From Agrobacterium genomosp. 13 str. CFBP 6927 (GTDB lineage Bacteria; Pseudomonadota; Alphaproteobacteria; Rhizobiales; Rhizobiaceae), in assembly GCA_900012615.1 (NCBI GenBank), contig LT009756.1, forward strand, positions 1,517,687 through 1,562,155: DNA of 44,469 nucleotides, read 5' to 3'. The position numbers and the translations under genes are program-made. This document shows, piece after piece, positions 1 to 8,699 of this stretch (the first letter of the stretch is position 1; each line of letters begins with the position of its first letter). The notes below the pieces were generated by a model that worked only from the letters and a program-made list of their open reading frames with translations, was not told the origin of the DNA and ran no database searches.

Positions 1-367
1 TTTCAAACGGTTGACCTGTCGAAGACGTATTGCGGCAGACGCCGGACCTTGTGAAACTCTTCCATCTCTTTCCTCATGGGAATGGACCGGTTCTGCCGGC
101 CCATAACGAAGGTTCGTTTTTTGTTTTAAAACGCCGCCGACACGAACCGACCCGGCAGGCGTTATTCATTGTAGCGCAAAGAACGCGAAAACCTACAGGG
201 CTTTTCTCGGCCCACGCGGCTTCGCGATCATCCGCCCGTGCTTCGGACAAAGCCTTTTCTGCCCCGAAAGCAAGGCGGATCACGCAATTGGATCAAGGAA
301 CTTGCATAACGCCAGATTCTTGGAAAATGCAAGGCAAGCCATGCTCAAGAACGGCCATTCCTGTCGT
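1..367. other. Left-edge stretch without a supported gene
   Basis: The nucleoside hydrolase stop codon is at 368, and nothing to its left has convincing coding character. The open frames here are rich in Arg, Ser and Pro, lack family motifs and have no clear ribosome binding site. There is no obvious terminator hairpin for the hydrolase. A T-rich patch lies near 116-128. It may hold the promoter or 3' end of a gene lying outside the window. Confidence 0.4.
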
Positions 368-1327
368 TCAGCCGCGCTCGCCCTTCACAATTGCGGCGCG
401 GATGACCGAAAGCACGCGTTCCGGCTTGATATCCGTGCAGACGAGCTGGCTCGGATGCCCGTCCCAGTCGCCCGGCGGAAAGGCGCGGCCATCCGGCTTC
501 TGGATCGTCTGGCCATCGGCAAGTCCACCGCAGACCACACGTACCGGGCCGCTGCGGGTCTCAAACAGTTCGGGTTCAACGAGATAAACGCAGGCGCAGC
601 TATCATGCACCACCATGCCATCGCCGGTGCGCGTTTTGTAGAAATCAATGTAGAATTGCGACAGGTCGGAAAGCAGCTGCACCGGCTTGCCGCCGGCCTT
701 GGCCATCTCCGCCATGAAGGCGCTGGTCATCACCGTTTTTGTCGTCACGTCGAGACCGACAACCACCACCCGCCAGGGGGCGGTGAAGACAAGATCGGCC
801 GCTTCCGGATCGCCGTGAATATTAGCCTCGGCCGCCGGGGAAACATTGCCGTTCATGTCGAAGGCGCCGCCCATGACGATGACCTCTTTCACCAGCGCCG
901 CCACGTCCGGCTCCTCGCGTAGCGCCAGCGCCAGATTGGTCATGCGGCCAACGGCAATCAATGTCACCTCGCCGGGATTGGCCTTGACCGTCTCAATGAT
1001 GAAGCGATGCGCCGGGCGCGGATCAAGCGGCAGGTCGATGGTTTCAGGGATCTCGATATCGCCGAGGCCGTTTTCACCGTGAATGAAGGTCGGCCAGTGG
1101 CCTTCCTTGCGGGCGGGATCGAAGGTCACACCGGCGCCCTTCGCAACCGGTGCGGTCATCTGCCATTCCCGCTTGAGGAAGAGCGCATTGCGGGTGGTGA
1201 TATCGATGGGGGCGTTGCCGAAAACCGTGGTGACGCCGATCAGATCGATATCGGGATGGCGATGCAGGAACAGAAGCGCCATGGCATCATCTACACCGGG
1301 GTCCGTATCGAATATCACTTTATGCAT
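368..1327 (-). CDS. Inosine/uridine-preferring nucleoside hydrolase family protein
   Basis: The 319-residue product belongs to the nucleoside hydrolase (IUNH) family, which splits the N-glycosidic bond of ribonucleosides into base and ribose for purine or pyrimidine salvage in the cytoplasm. The family's Asp-rich calcium site is at the N-terminus (DTDPGVDD, residues 7-14). A second conserved site lies at ENxHGDPEAAD near residues 168-178. The His-Asp pair expected in the active site is at H241-D242. Length is typical. The ATG at 1327 is preceded by GAGGG four bases upstream. The gene stands alone, divergent from the permease gene at 1510. Substrate preference cannot be read from the sequence. 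Confidence 0.9.
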   Translation of the reverse strand: MHKVIFDTDPGVDDAMALLFLHRHPDIDLIGVTTVFGNAPIDITTRNALFLKREWQMTAPVAKGAGVTFDPARKEGHWPTFIHGENGLGDIEIPETIDLPLDPRPAHRFIIETVKANPGEVTLIAVGRMTNLALALREEPDVAALVKEVIVMGGAFDMNGNVSPAAEANIHGDPEAADLVFTAPWRVVVVGLDVTTKTVMTSAFMAEMAKAGGKPVQLLSDLSQFYIDFYKTRTGDGMVVHDSCACVYLVEPELFETRSGPVRVVCGGLADGQTIQKPDGRAFPPGDWDGHPSQLVCTDIKPERVLSVIRAAIVKGERG

Positions 1328-1509
1328 AATGCCCTCATCCGTATGTCCTGAGCGTCACCGCCGCTTCTGGCGATGCGCCACGGAAACATACCGATAAGCG
1401 GCAGCACCGCAATCCCCCCGCCTGCCGGCGCTCAGAGAGAAAAATATTGCGCGGCAGTCTTTTCGGTGAAAGAAGAGGTCCTCTCCCGCCGCCTGCCCGG
1501 ACATTCCAA

Positions 1510-2313
1510 GTGCAAGACATCGCCCTCAACGTTTTCGTCGTTCTTTTCTGCGTCGCCATCTTTGCCGGATTTATCGATTCCATTGCCGGCGGCGGCGGTC
1601 TCATCACCATTCCGGCGATGCTGATCATGGGCATTGCGCCGCTGGACACGCTCGGCACCAACAAGCTGCAATCGCAGTTCGGCTCGGCCTCCGCCACCAT
1701 CGCCTATGCCCGGCGCGGCCATGTCAATCTGAGAGAACAATTGCCGATGGGCCTGATGGCCATGCTCGGCGGCGGGCTCGGCGCCGTCACCGCCGCCTTC
1801 GTGCCCGCCGATCTGCTGCGCACCATCATGCCGTTCCTGCTGATCGCGATTGCGCTTTATTTCGCCTTCAAGCCACAGCTCAGCGATATCGACAGCCACC
1901 GCCGCATCACGCCCTTCGTTTTCGGCCTGACGGTTGCTCCGCTGGTAGGATTTTACGACGGCGTCTTCGGCCCCGGCGCGGGTTCGTTCTACATGCTGGC
2001 CTTCGTGGCGCTTGCCGGGTTCGGCATGCTGAAGGCAACCGCCCATACCAAGCTTCTGAACCTCGGTTCGAACTTCGGCGGCTTCGTCGTTTTTGCGATC
2101 GGCGGTGCGGTTCTCTGGAAGCTTGGCCTTGCCATGGGTGTCGGCCAGTTCATCGGCGCACAGATCGGCTCGCGCTTCGCCATGAAGAACGGCGCAAAGA
2201 TCATCCGGCCGCTGCTGGTGCTTTCCTGCCTGGCAATGGCGACGAAGCTGCTGCTGGATGCCTCATCCGCATGGTCCATCGCCACGATCTGGGATTCGAT
2301 TTTTCCGAAATAG
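1510..2313 (+). CDS. TSUP (TauE/SafE) family membrane transporter
   Basis: This is an integral inner-membrane protein of about 267 residues and roughly eight hydrophobic segments. It begins with a hydrophobic helix followed by the glycine-rich SIAGGGGLITIP turn typical of the TauE/SafE (TSUP, DUF81) family. A second similar repeat, with a GVFGPGAGSF turn, starts near the middle, as expected for an inverted-repeat permease. Relatives export sulfite, sulfoacetate or related organic anions; the substrate here is unknown. A TTG at 1447 would add 21 residues rich in Arg and Pro. The GTG at 1510 fits the family's N-terminus better, although neither start has a strong ribosome binding site. Confidence 0.85.
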   Translation: MQDIALNVFVVLFCVAIFAGFIDSIAGGGGLITIPAMLIMGIAPLDTLGTNKLQSQFGSASATIAYARRGHVNLREQLPMGLMAMLGGGLGAVTAAFVPADLLRTIMPFLLIAIALYFAFKPQLSDIDSHRRITPFVFGLTVAPLVGFYDGVFGPGAGSFYMLAFVALAGFGMLKATAHTKLLNLGSNFGGFVVFAIGGAVLWKLGLAMGVGQFIGAQIGSRFAMKNGAKIIRPLLVLSCLAMATKLLLDASSAWSIATIWDSIFPK

Positions 2314-2321
2314 CGGGTTGA

Positions 2322-2346
2322 GCGTTTCCATCCGAACCGGAAACGC
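2322..2346. repeat. Short palindrome, GCGTTTCC/GGAAACGC family
   Basis: The arms GCGTTTCC (2322-2329) and GGAAACGC (2339-2346) form a perfect 8-bp stem with a 9-base loop. The hairpin lies between the convergent permease and PAS genes and may act as a terminator for either. The same arm sequence recurs at 5409-5440 and, in part, inside 22695-22741. Confidence 0.6.
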
Positions 2347-2354
2347 CATTAACC

Positions 2355-3053
2355 TCACCCGGCAGCGCGACCGCGTCTGCGATCGGCTATTTCCCTGATC
2401 ACCACCATCGCGCCGACAAGCTTGTAGGTGGAGGAATAACAGGGCGACATTTCCAGCGACTTCACGACGGTGCGGCCGTTCTGGTCTTCGGCATAAGTAT
2501 ATTTCGACGTATTGCCCTTGAAGCAATTGTCCAGCTTCTCACGCAGATCGTTCTGAAAGCGGTGTACGCCGACAAGCTCGGCGATATGACATCCAACCAG
2601 CCCCTCCGGCGCATTGCGCTGGAAGGCATCGAGAGCATTGGCAAAGGACACGCGATAGCCGGGAGAAACGATGACCACGGGCTCGTCCAGGTCGTTGAGC
2701 ATGTCTTCATCGAGGACCAGATGCCTGTGGTGCCACTCCAGAGTGTCCTCGTCCTCGTCACCGATAACCTTGGCCTTCAGCGGCATGCCGACATAACGGT
2801 CGACCAGGGTTCGCAGAAGCTCGGAATTGCGCTGCACGCAGCCGAGATCTTCCGCCTCATGATTGAGGAGATCGATGGCGAAACGGAACTGCTCGCGAAT
2901 GTCCTCGGAGCTTCCAGTCTGACGCCCGACAACCCGCTCGAGAAGCTGCTCCAGTTCACGCTCCAGCACCGCGATCTTGTCGGCCTCGTTTTTACCAACG
3001 GCAGATTGCAGTTCCGTATAACGCAGCCAGAACAGCTCAATCAAATCTTTCAA
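2355..3053 (-). CDS. PAS-domain protein of unknown function
   Basis: The product is about 232 residues from the TTG at 3053. The first half is helical with a charged, leucine-rich stretch (ADKIAVLERELEQLLERV) that could form a coiled coil. The second half, from about residue 120 to 223, has PAS features: a hydrophobic PVVIVSP strand, the FANALDAF segment, an FQNDLREKL helix and a final VGAMVVIREI strand. There is no kinase, GGDEF, EAL or DNA-binding domain, so it may be a stand-alone sensor or signalling adaptor. TTG at 3053 has AGGGAG at good spacing. A GTG at 3080 with a poorer ribosome binding site would add nine residues. Ligand and partner are unknown. Confidence 0.75.
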   Translation of the reverse strand: MKDLIELFWLRYTELQSAVGKNEADKIAVLERELEQLLERVVGRQTGSSEDIREQFRFAIDLLNHEAEDLGCVQRNSELLRTLVDRYVGMPLKAKVIGDEDEDTLEWHHRHLVLDEDMLNDLDEPVVIVSPGYRVSFANALDAFQRNAPEGLVGCHIAELVGVHRFQNDLREKLDNCFKGNTSKYTYAEDQNGRTVVKSLEMSPCYSSTYKLVGAMVVIREIADRRRGRAAG

Positions 3054-3334
3054 CCCAACTCTCCCTGAACGGGCAAACACACACCGTTCCCAATCCGAAC
3101 GGATGGACCCTGTATCCCCTTATTGTAGCGTCTGCGCGTTTAAAAATGACGTAACAAAGCGCGCAAACGCCGCAGGGATTGTTGTCCAAAATATCACAGC
3201 CGACGCTATTTTTTCAATTTCGATAATCCATGAACGAAAAATGAGGTTCCACTAATATGGAAAAATATCGAAATACACAAATTCGCGGGCGAAATTTGTG
3301 AAACTCAAACACAATCAACGGCGCGGCAATCGCT

Positions 3335-4264
3335 TCAAATCCGGTGCTTCACGTCCCAGCGGTCGTGATACCACAGCCATTGGCCGGGATATTCGCGCAC
3401 CCAGCTTTCCACCTTGTCGTTCAGAAGCTGTGCGGTCGCCTGAATATCGACATTGCCTTTTTCGTCGCGAGGGATCTCGACCTTCGGCTCGATTTCCAGC
3501 CTGTAGCGATTGTCCGGCAGACGCACGCAGCGGGCGGGATAAACATCGCAATTGAACTGCCGCACCAGCTTGGCCAGCAGCGGATTGGTGCGAACCTCAA
3601 GCCCGAAGAACGTCGTCGTCAGCCCCTTGCTGAACTTCTGGTCAACGAGAACGCCGACACCGCCGCCTCTTTCCAGCTGCCGCGCGAGCGCAAAGGAAGA
3701 GCCGGCATGCGACGGCACGAGATTGCCCATACGTTCCTTGCGGAAATTGAACACCTTGTCGGCGACATACGGATTGTTCGGCGGCCGGAACAGCACCGTC
3801 ACGTCGAGACCGAAGGCGGAGCTGGCCACCGGCAACAGCTCGAAATTGCCGCTATGGGCGGTAAAGACGATGAAGGGCCGCGGATTGTCGCGCAGCTCCA
3901 GAAAGGTCGGAATACCCTCGACCTGAATACGGCCCGGCTCGTTCTTTTCCGGATCGAAATCGAACAACCGGTCGAGAAAGACATATTCCGCCGCCAGCCG
4001 GCCCATATTGGCCCAGCTATCCATGGCGATCTCAAGCCGCTCCTCTTCGGACTTCTCCGGAAAGGCGCGCGCCAGATTGTAAAGCATCAGCTTGTGGCGG
4101 CCGGTTTTCGGCCCCACGAAGCGCGCCAGCCGGTCGGCGGCGCGAATGCCCGCATCGGCGGGAAAAAGTTTCAGCAGGTTGAGAAGGCCGAAGGCGAATG
4201 TCGCAATCAGCCACTGCCGGAAGTGGTCCAGTTTCAGGACGATCCGTGTCAGGAACAGCTTCAA
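3335..4264 (-). CDS. lpxXL: Lipid A VLCFA acyltransferase (LpxL/HtrB family)
   Basis: The 309-residue protein is an LpxL/HtrB-type acyltransferase with a membrane-associating N-terminal segment (about residues 18-34). The family's HX4E catalytic motif is H137-SGNF-E142. As last gene of the acpXL cluster it matches lpxXL of rhizobia, which moves a 27-hydroxyoctacosanoyl chain from AcpXL to the lipid A precursor at the inner membrane. That substrate assignment rests on gene order and family knowledge. Its ATG lies five bases after the dehydrogenase stop, so the two genes are almost certainly cotranscribed. No terminator is obvious just downstream. Loss would be expected to leave lipid A without the very long chain. 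Confidence 0.92.
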   Translation of the reverse strand: MKLFLTRIVLKLDHFRQWLIATFAFGLLNLLKLFPADAGIRAADRLARFVGPKTGRHKLMLYNLARAFPEKSEEERLEIAMDSWANMGRLAAEYVFLDRLFDFDPEKNEPGRIQVEGIPTFLELRDNPRPFIVFTAHSGNFELLPVASSAFGLDVTVLFRPPNNPYVADKVFNFRKERMGNLVPSHAGSSFALARQLERGGGVGVLVDQKFSKGLTTTFFGLEVRTNPLLAKLVRQFNCDVYPARCVRLPDNRYRLEIEPKVEIPRDEKGNVDIQATAQLLNDKVESWVREYPGQWLWYHDRWDVKHRI

Positions 4265-4269
4265 GATGC

Positions 4270-5298
4270 TCAGTCCATCCGCAGAACGATCTTGCCGAAC
4301 ACCTGGCGCGTTTCCATGCGCTCCAGCGCCCGGTCGATATCGTCGAAGGTCACTTCGGTGTCGATGACGGGGTGAACAATGTCGCGCGCCATCTTCTGCA
4401 TGGCATTGGCCATGTTTTCCATGCGGCAGCCGAAGGAGCCGAGCAGCTTCAGCTGCTGCTGGAACAGCATCATCAGGTTGATATCGGTGGAGACACCTGA
4501 CGTAGAGCCGCAGGTGACGAGGCGGCCACCGCGCTTCAGCGAGAACATCGAGGCCACGAACGTGTCCTTGCCGACATGTTCGAACACCACGTCGACACCC
4601 TTCTTTTTCGTCAGCTTGCGCACGACGCCTTCGAAACGGTCGGTCCGGTAATTGATGACGTGGTCGGCGCCAAGCGCCTTCGCCCGTTCGATCTTGTCGT
4701 CAGAACCGACAGTGGTGATGACGGTGCAGCCCATCTTCTTGGCAAGCTGGATCGCCGCCGTGCCGATGCCCGAACCGCCCGCATGGATGAGGATCGTTTC
4801 GCCGGGCTCAAGCTTGGCATTGTCGAACAGCATATGCTCGACCGTACCGAAGGTCACGGGTGCCAGAGCCGCAGCAACGGCGTCAATGCCATGTGGTGCC
4901 GGCACGAGCTGGCGCGCTGGAATATTGATCTTCTCCTGCGCAAAACCATCGAGATGGAAACCGTGCACGCCCTGCACATGTTCGCACAGATTGTCGCGGC
5001 CTTCGCGACAGGGCTTGCACAGCCCGCAGGTGCGCGCACCGTAGATCGACACGAGCTGGCCGGGCAAAACATTCGAAACGCCCGGACCGATGGCTTCCAC
5101 CACACCGGAGGCCTCGGCACCGATGGTCAGCGGCATCTTGCGCTTGGCGAAAGCCATGCCGCGCCAGCCCCACACGTCGATGTGGTTGAGCGCAACGGCC
5201 TTGACGCGCAGCGTCACCTCGCCCGGCGCGGGTGCGTCCGGTTCGGGCAGGTCCACTTTTTCGAGCTTCCGGTCGTCGACGAGTTGAAGAGCGCGCAT
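4270..5298 (-). CDS. Zinc-type MDR oxidoreductase of the VLCFA cluster
   Basis: This 342-residue medium-chain dehydrogenase/reductase has a GroES-like N-terminal half and a Rossmann NAD(P) fold (HAGGSGIGTAAIQLAKK, near residues 171-187). The structural-zinc cysteines are C91, C94, C97 and C105. At the place of the usual catalytic-zinc cysteine the sequence reads VWGWRGM, as in quinone oxidoreductase or enoyl reductase relatives. In rhizobia this position in the cluster is named adh2XL. An enoyl-ACP reductase role in very-long-chain elongation is a reasonable inference but unproven. It lies between fabF1XL (162-base gap holding a palindrome) and lpxXL (5-base gap). Confidence 0.85.
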   Translation of the reverse strand: MRALQLVDDRKLEKVDLPEPDAPAPGEVTLRVKAVALNHIDVWGWRGMAFAKRKMPLTIGAEASGVVEAIGPGVSNVLPGQLVSIYGARTCGLCKPCREGRDNLCEHVQGVHGFHLDGFAQEKINIPARQLVPAPHGIDAVAAALAPVTFGTVEHMLFDNAKLEPGETILIHAGGSGIGTAAIQLAKKMGCTVITTVGSDDKIERAKALGADHVINYRTDRFEGVVRKLTKKKGVDVVFEHVGKDTFVASMFSLKRGGRLVTCGSTSGVSTDINLMMLFQQQLKLLGSFGCRMENMANAMQKMARDIVHPVIDTEVTFDDIDRALERMETRQVFGKIVLRMD

Positions 5299-5408
5299 AT
5301 TTCAGTCCTTCGCCCAGGGGCGTTTATCTGGGGCCGTTTATCTAAAGAGCTATTCCAGCAAACCTCTGTATCGGTTTTGCGGCCGGAATGCGTAATCAAA
5401 GAAGCGAG

Positions 5409-5440
5409 AGCGTTTCCGGATTGGTCGGGCCGGAAACGCT
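5409..5440. repeat. Short palindrome AGCGTTTCCGG/CCGGAAACGCT
   Basis: Perfect 11-base arms (5409-5419 and 5430-5440) are separated by 10 bases, between fabF1XL and the MDR gene. The loop is followed on the minus strand by a pyrimidine-rich but not pure T tract. It could be a partial terminator, an RNA stability element or simply a member of the dispersed palindrome family also present at 2322-2346. Confidence 0.7.
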
Positions 5441-5460
5441 TCTGTTTGTGGCGGAACCGG

Positions 5461-6744
5461 TTAAGCCGGTTCCCGCGTCATGACAAGGCTTGCATTCTGT
5501 CCGCCAAATCCGAAGGAGTTGGACAGAACCGCACTCACCTCAGCATCCCGCTTCACATTCGGCACCACATCGAGCGAAATGGTCGGATCGGGATTGTTGT
5601 AGTTGATCGTCGGCGGCAGGGTGCCGGTCAGCATCGTCTGCAGCGAGAACACGGCTTCCACGGCCCCTGCTGCGGTCAGGGTATGGCCGATCATCGACTT
5701 GTTGGAAGACAGCGGAATATTCTTCAGGCCTTCGCCGAAAACGGCCAGCATCGAGCCATATTCCATCTTGTCGTTCTCAGGCGTCGAGGTACCGTGGGCG
5801 TTGATATAGCCAATATCGCTTTCTGCCACGCCCGCATCGGCCAATGCCGCACGGATCGTCGCAATCGCCGGGCCGCCATCGGGCGAAGAGCGCGTGCGGT
5901 GGAAGCTGTCGGCCTTTTCACCGGCGCCCTTGATGATGCCGAGAACCTTGGCCCCACGTGCAACAGCGGATTCCAGCGATTCCAGCACCAGTGTGGCTGC
6001 ACCTTCGGCAATCACGAAACCATCGCGATCCTTGCTGAATGGCTTGGAGGCCTTTTCCGGCGGGTCGTTCTGGGTCGAAAGCGCGGAGAGAAGCGAGAAG
6101 CGGATCAGCGCCTCGGCACTGACCGAACCGTCGGTCGCAACCGTCAGCGCCCGTTCGGTGCGGCCCTGGCGAATGGCCTCGACGCCGAGCTGGATCGCGG
6201 TCGCACCGGATGCACAGGCCGTGGACAGCGTGACGGGCAGGCCACGGGTACCGAAACGGTCGGACAGACGCTCGGAAATCGCGCCGAACAGCGCCGCTTC
6301 CTGGAACGCCGGGTCGGGACGCTGGCGGAAGGCCGTCAGGAAACGCTCATAGGCATCGCCCGGCTGGGCAGCTGGCGGAGACCGGTCGGCAAGCTCGAAG
6401 CGGGCGCTCCATTCCGGCTCGATCGGCGGCGCGGCCAGAAACAGCGGGCCGTCGAAATCACCTGAAATACCGGCCTGGGCGAGCGCCTCGATGGTGGTCT
6501 CGCGCGCAAAGGCATAGGAACGCTCGACGGAATTCGGAACCGGAATATCGATGAAATCGACCGTGCCGCTGATGCGGGTCGAAAGCCCCTCGGTCGGAAA
6601 ACGGGTGATCTTGTGAATGCCCGACTTGCCCGCCGTCAGCGCCGCCCAGTTATCGGCAAGCCCCTGCCCGAGCGAGGTGATGATGCCCATGCCGGTGACG
6701 GCGACGATCGGGCGACCGAGATGATCCTTGAAATTGGAAGTCAT
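5461..6744 (-). CDS. fabF1XL: Beta-ketoacyl-ACP synthase, catalytic KS of the VLCFA pair
   Basis: The product is a thiolase-fold ketosynthase of about 427 residues with the complete Cys-His-His triad: C177 in TACASG, H317 in NAHGTST, and H354 in SMIGHTLTAAG, counted from the ATG at 6744. It should condense malonyl units with the chain held on AcpXL to build the C26-C28 hydroxy acid of lipid A. The ATG at 6744 is preceded by GAGGAG at proper spacing and sits just after the fabF2XL stop (6756-6758). An upstream TTG at 6759 would overlap that stop and is less likely. Adjacency to a degenerate KS suggests a heterodimer. Confidence 0.92.
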   Translation of the reverse strand: MTSNFKDHLGRPIVAVTGMGIITSLGQGLADNWAALTAGKSGIHKITRFPTEGLSTRISGTVDFIDIPVPNSVERSYAFARETTIEALAQAGISGDFDGPLFLAAPPIEPEWSARFELADRSPPAAQPGDAYERFLTAFRQRPDPAFQEAALFGAISERLSDRFGTRGLPVTLSTACASGATAIQLGVEAIRQGRTERALTVATDGSVSAEALIRFSLLSALSTQNDPPEKASKPFSKDRDGFVIAEGAATLVLESLESAVARGAKVLGIIKGAGEKADSFHRTRSSPDGGPAIATIRAALADAGVAESDIGYINAHGTSTPENDKMEYGSMLAVFGEGLKNIPLSSNKSMIGHTLTAAGAVEAVFSLQTMLTGTLPPTINYNNPDPTISLDVVPNVKRDAEVSAVLSNSFGFGGQNASLVMTREPA

Positions 6745-6755
6745 GGTCTTTCTCC

Positions 6756-7952
6756 TCAAACGTCACGGGACAGAACGGCGACACCTTCGCCGCGCACATG
6801 GCCGACGGTGGTGACGACGGCTTCGCTGGCCGCCTCGCCCATGGGCTTTTCCGCCTTGGCGTCGAAGGTAGGAACCCTGGCGCCGCTTTCAAGCGTAAGC
6901 GCAGCCAAAGCCAGGCCGAGCGGAAACTGCGCCTCAAGTCCGTGGCCGGTGACACCGCCGAAACCGCGAATGGCGGCCTTGGGCAGGGTCTTTTCGAGAA
7001 TATCCTTCTCGCGCCGGGTAACGTCGTCATAACCGCTTGCGCCGGAAAACACGACGGTCGCAGCACTATCCTTTGCCGGGGCAAGCAGGCGCTCCATGCG
7101 CTTTTCCATCTTGCCATCATCACGGCTGCCGCGATCGCCCTCGATGGCGTCGATGCGGGCATAAATGCGCGCGCCGCGTTCGCTGGCATGCTTGCGCGAT
7201 TCCAGCACGAGGAATGCGCCAAGCGAACCGGAAATCATGCCGCCGCCGTTCTGGTTCTCACGCGACCACAGCGGCTGCCAGCCGCCCTGCGCATGTGCAC
7301 CGATGGCTTCAAACAGCAGAATCATGTCGGGACGTTCCGCCGAGAAAGCGCCGCCCACCAGCGCATGGCTCGATTCGCCGGAGCGGATGCGGTGGAACGC
7401 GGTTTCAACGGCGGAAATGCCGGCCGCTTCCTCACCCATGAAGGTACGGGAAGAGCCGGTAACCTTGTGCACGATGGAAATATTGCCGGCCATCAGGTTG
7501 GAAAGCTGGGCGAGAAACAGCGTCGGGCGCAGCTCGGTCGTCAGCTTCTCATTGAGCAGCTTTTCGCGGTCATTGCGCTTCAGCGCTTCGTCGACGATCA
7601 GCGTATCGACATTGATGTCGCGCTCGCCGCCGCCGGCAGCAACGATCATGTCCATGGTGGCGCAGGCTTCAGCATTTTCCTTCAGCCCGGCATCGTCGAG
7701 TGCCAGACCGGCGGCGAACACGCCGAGCCGCTGCCAGTTTTCCATCTGGCGCTGGTCGCCACGCTTGGCGATCTGGGCGGACCAGTCGATTTCCGGCATG
7801 GGATGGACCGGGTAGGGTTTGAACTTTTCGGTCTCAACCACCGTTTCAGGCGCCGCCGTTCCCGAAAGAAGCGCCACATGCGCCTGGCTTCCGACGCCGT
7901 GACAGGTCACGATGCCGACCCCTGTTATCACCACATCATTGTCAGATTTCAT
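6756..7952 (-). CDS. fabF2XL: Ketosynthase homologue lacking the active-site Cys (CLF-like)
   Basis: This 398-residue protein aligns along its length with ketosynthases but not at the active site. Where TACASG should stand it has VTGSSRTFMGEE (residues 164-175), with no cysteine. The NAHGTST region is replaced by VFSGASGYDD, with no histidine. The last active-site histidine survives as H337 in VTGHGLEAQ. It therefore cannot carry out condensation alone in the usual way. Its place directly upstream of the intact fabF1XL recalls KS-beta (chain length factor) subunits, which pair with a catalytic KS and help set chain length. The cluster position matches rhizobial fabF2XL. The CLF role is inference from motif loss. 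Confidence 0.88.
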   Translation of the reverse strand: MKSDNDVVITGVGIVTCHGVGSQAHVALLSGTAAPETVVETEKFKPYPVHPMPEIDWSAQIAKRGDQRQMENWQRLGVFAAGLALDDAGLKENAEACATMDMIVAAGGGERDINVDTLIVDEALKRNDREKLLNEKLTTELRPTLFLAQLSNLMAGNISIVHKVTGSSRTFMGEEAAGISAVETAFHRIRSGESSHALVGGAFSAERPDMILLFEAIGAHAQGGWQPLWSRENQNGGGMISGSLGAFLVLESRKHASERGARIYARIDAIEGDRGSRDDGKMEKRMERLLAPAKDSAATVVFSGASGYDDVTRREKDILEKTLPKAAIRGFGGVTGHGLEAQFPLGLALAALTLESGARVPTFDAKAEKPMGEAASEAVVTTVGHVRGEGVAVLSRDV

Positions 7953-8110
7953 CGTCTGTCATCCTTTGCAGCCGGCCCCATCGAAACGGTCACGGCTATC
8001 CAACAGCGGTCGCGAACAACCACTTCATGCGTTGCGGAATAAAGCGCGCGATGCGGATTGGCAATGGCGAAGGCCCGATCCGCCGCCGCCAGCCCACGAT
8101 TTTCATGCAT
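7949..8110 (-). CDS. Possible 53-residue ORF coupled to fabF2XL
   Basis: An ATG at 8110 opens a frame of 53 codons that fills most of the 208-base gap between fabZXL and fabF2XL. Its TGA (7949-7951) overlaps the fabF2XL ATG as ATGA, the usual geometry of translational coupling. The predicted product is soluble, with mixed hydrophobic and charged residues, and resembles no family I know. No good ribosome binding site precedes the ATG; the frame stays open upstream into the end of fabZXL. In GC-rich DNA an open frame this long can arise by chance, so the call is tentative. Confidence 0.3.
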   Translation of the reverse strand: MHENRGLAAADRAFAIANPHRALYSATHEVVVRDRCWIAVTVSMGPAAKDDRR

Positions 8111-8160
8111 CAAACCGGGCCGAGGGGGAAAATGCCCTCTTTCGAGATCGACGGAAGCGC

Positions 8161-8640
8161 TTATTTCTGCGCATCCGCGGCAATTGCCGCCATCAGGCCC
8201 ACTTCCTCGGCCCGCTTCTTGACGATGGGACCAAGCGGAATTTCGCTGAACGGCATGGTCCGCAGTTTCAGCTGCGCGTCGCAGACTTTTTTGCCGGCGG
8301 AAGTGATCTTCGCCTTGGTAACGGCAAAACCGGAACCGTCATGCTCCAGCACCGCCTCGATGTCGAGAACAGCACCCGGCTCCACGAAGGTCCGCATCTT
8401 GGCGCCATCGACCGACATCAGGAACGGCATGGAGGCGAAATCGCTGAACGCCAGAACCATCATGCCGGAAGCCTGCGCCATGGTCTCGATCAGAAGCACA
8501 CCCGGAACCAGCGGCATGCCGGGAAAATGTCCCTCGAAAACCGGGCTTTTATCCGGAACGATGGACTGCGCCTTCAGCGTGCGCGTCGCCATGTCCACGG
8601 CTTCGACCTTGTCGATCATCTGAAAATATTCAAGCAGCAT
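8161..8640 (-). CDS. fabZXL: FabZ-type 3-hydroxyacyl-ACP dehydratase of the VLCFA cluster
   Basis: The 159-residue hot-dog-fold protein carries the FabZ signature HFPGMPLVPG with catalytic H38, and the second active-site acid E52 in LIETMAQASG. It should dehydrate 3-hydroxyacyl-AcpXL during elongation of the very long chain, or help set the 3-hydroxyacyl intermediate. Length is normal for FabZ. It lies 88 bases after acpXL, with an intrinsic terminator hairpin in that gap, so it is probably expressed at a lower level than the carrier protein. A separate housekeeping fabZ usually sits next to lpxA; this copy is assigned to the VLCFA pathway by its location. Confidence 0.9.
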   Translation of the reverse strand: MLLEYFQMIDKVEAVDMATRTLKAQSIVPDKSPVFEGHFPGMPLVPGVLLIETMAQASGMMVLAFSDFASMPFLMSVDGAKMRTFVEPGAVLDIEAVLEHDGSGFAVTKAKITSAGKKVCDAQLKLRTMPFSEIPLGPIVKKRAEEVGLMAAIAADAQK

Positions 8641-8699
8641 TCGTCCGGCCCGTCTCTGGTCGGTTAGTCATGGTTTGCCCGCAGGCGGCAACAAAAGAA

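Noticed and set aside
30..587. 185-residue plus-strand ORF at the left edge
   Set aside because: Overlaps the clear nucleoside hydrolase in antisense, is rich in Ser/Arg/Pro, and shows no family motif.
4576..6465. 629-residue plus-strand ORF
   Set aside because: It is antisense to the MDR and fabF1XL genes, which have catalytic motifs. Long antisense frames are expected in this GC-rich DNA.
6744..6759. TTG start for fabF1XL at 6759
   Set aside because: It lies on the fabF2XL stop; the ATG at 6744 has a GAGGAG ribosome binding site and suits the family.
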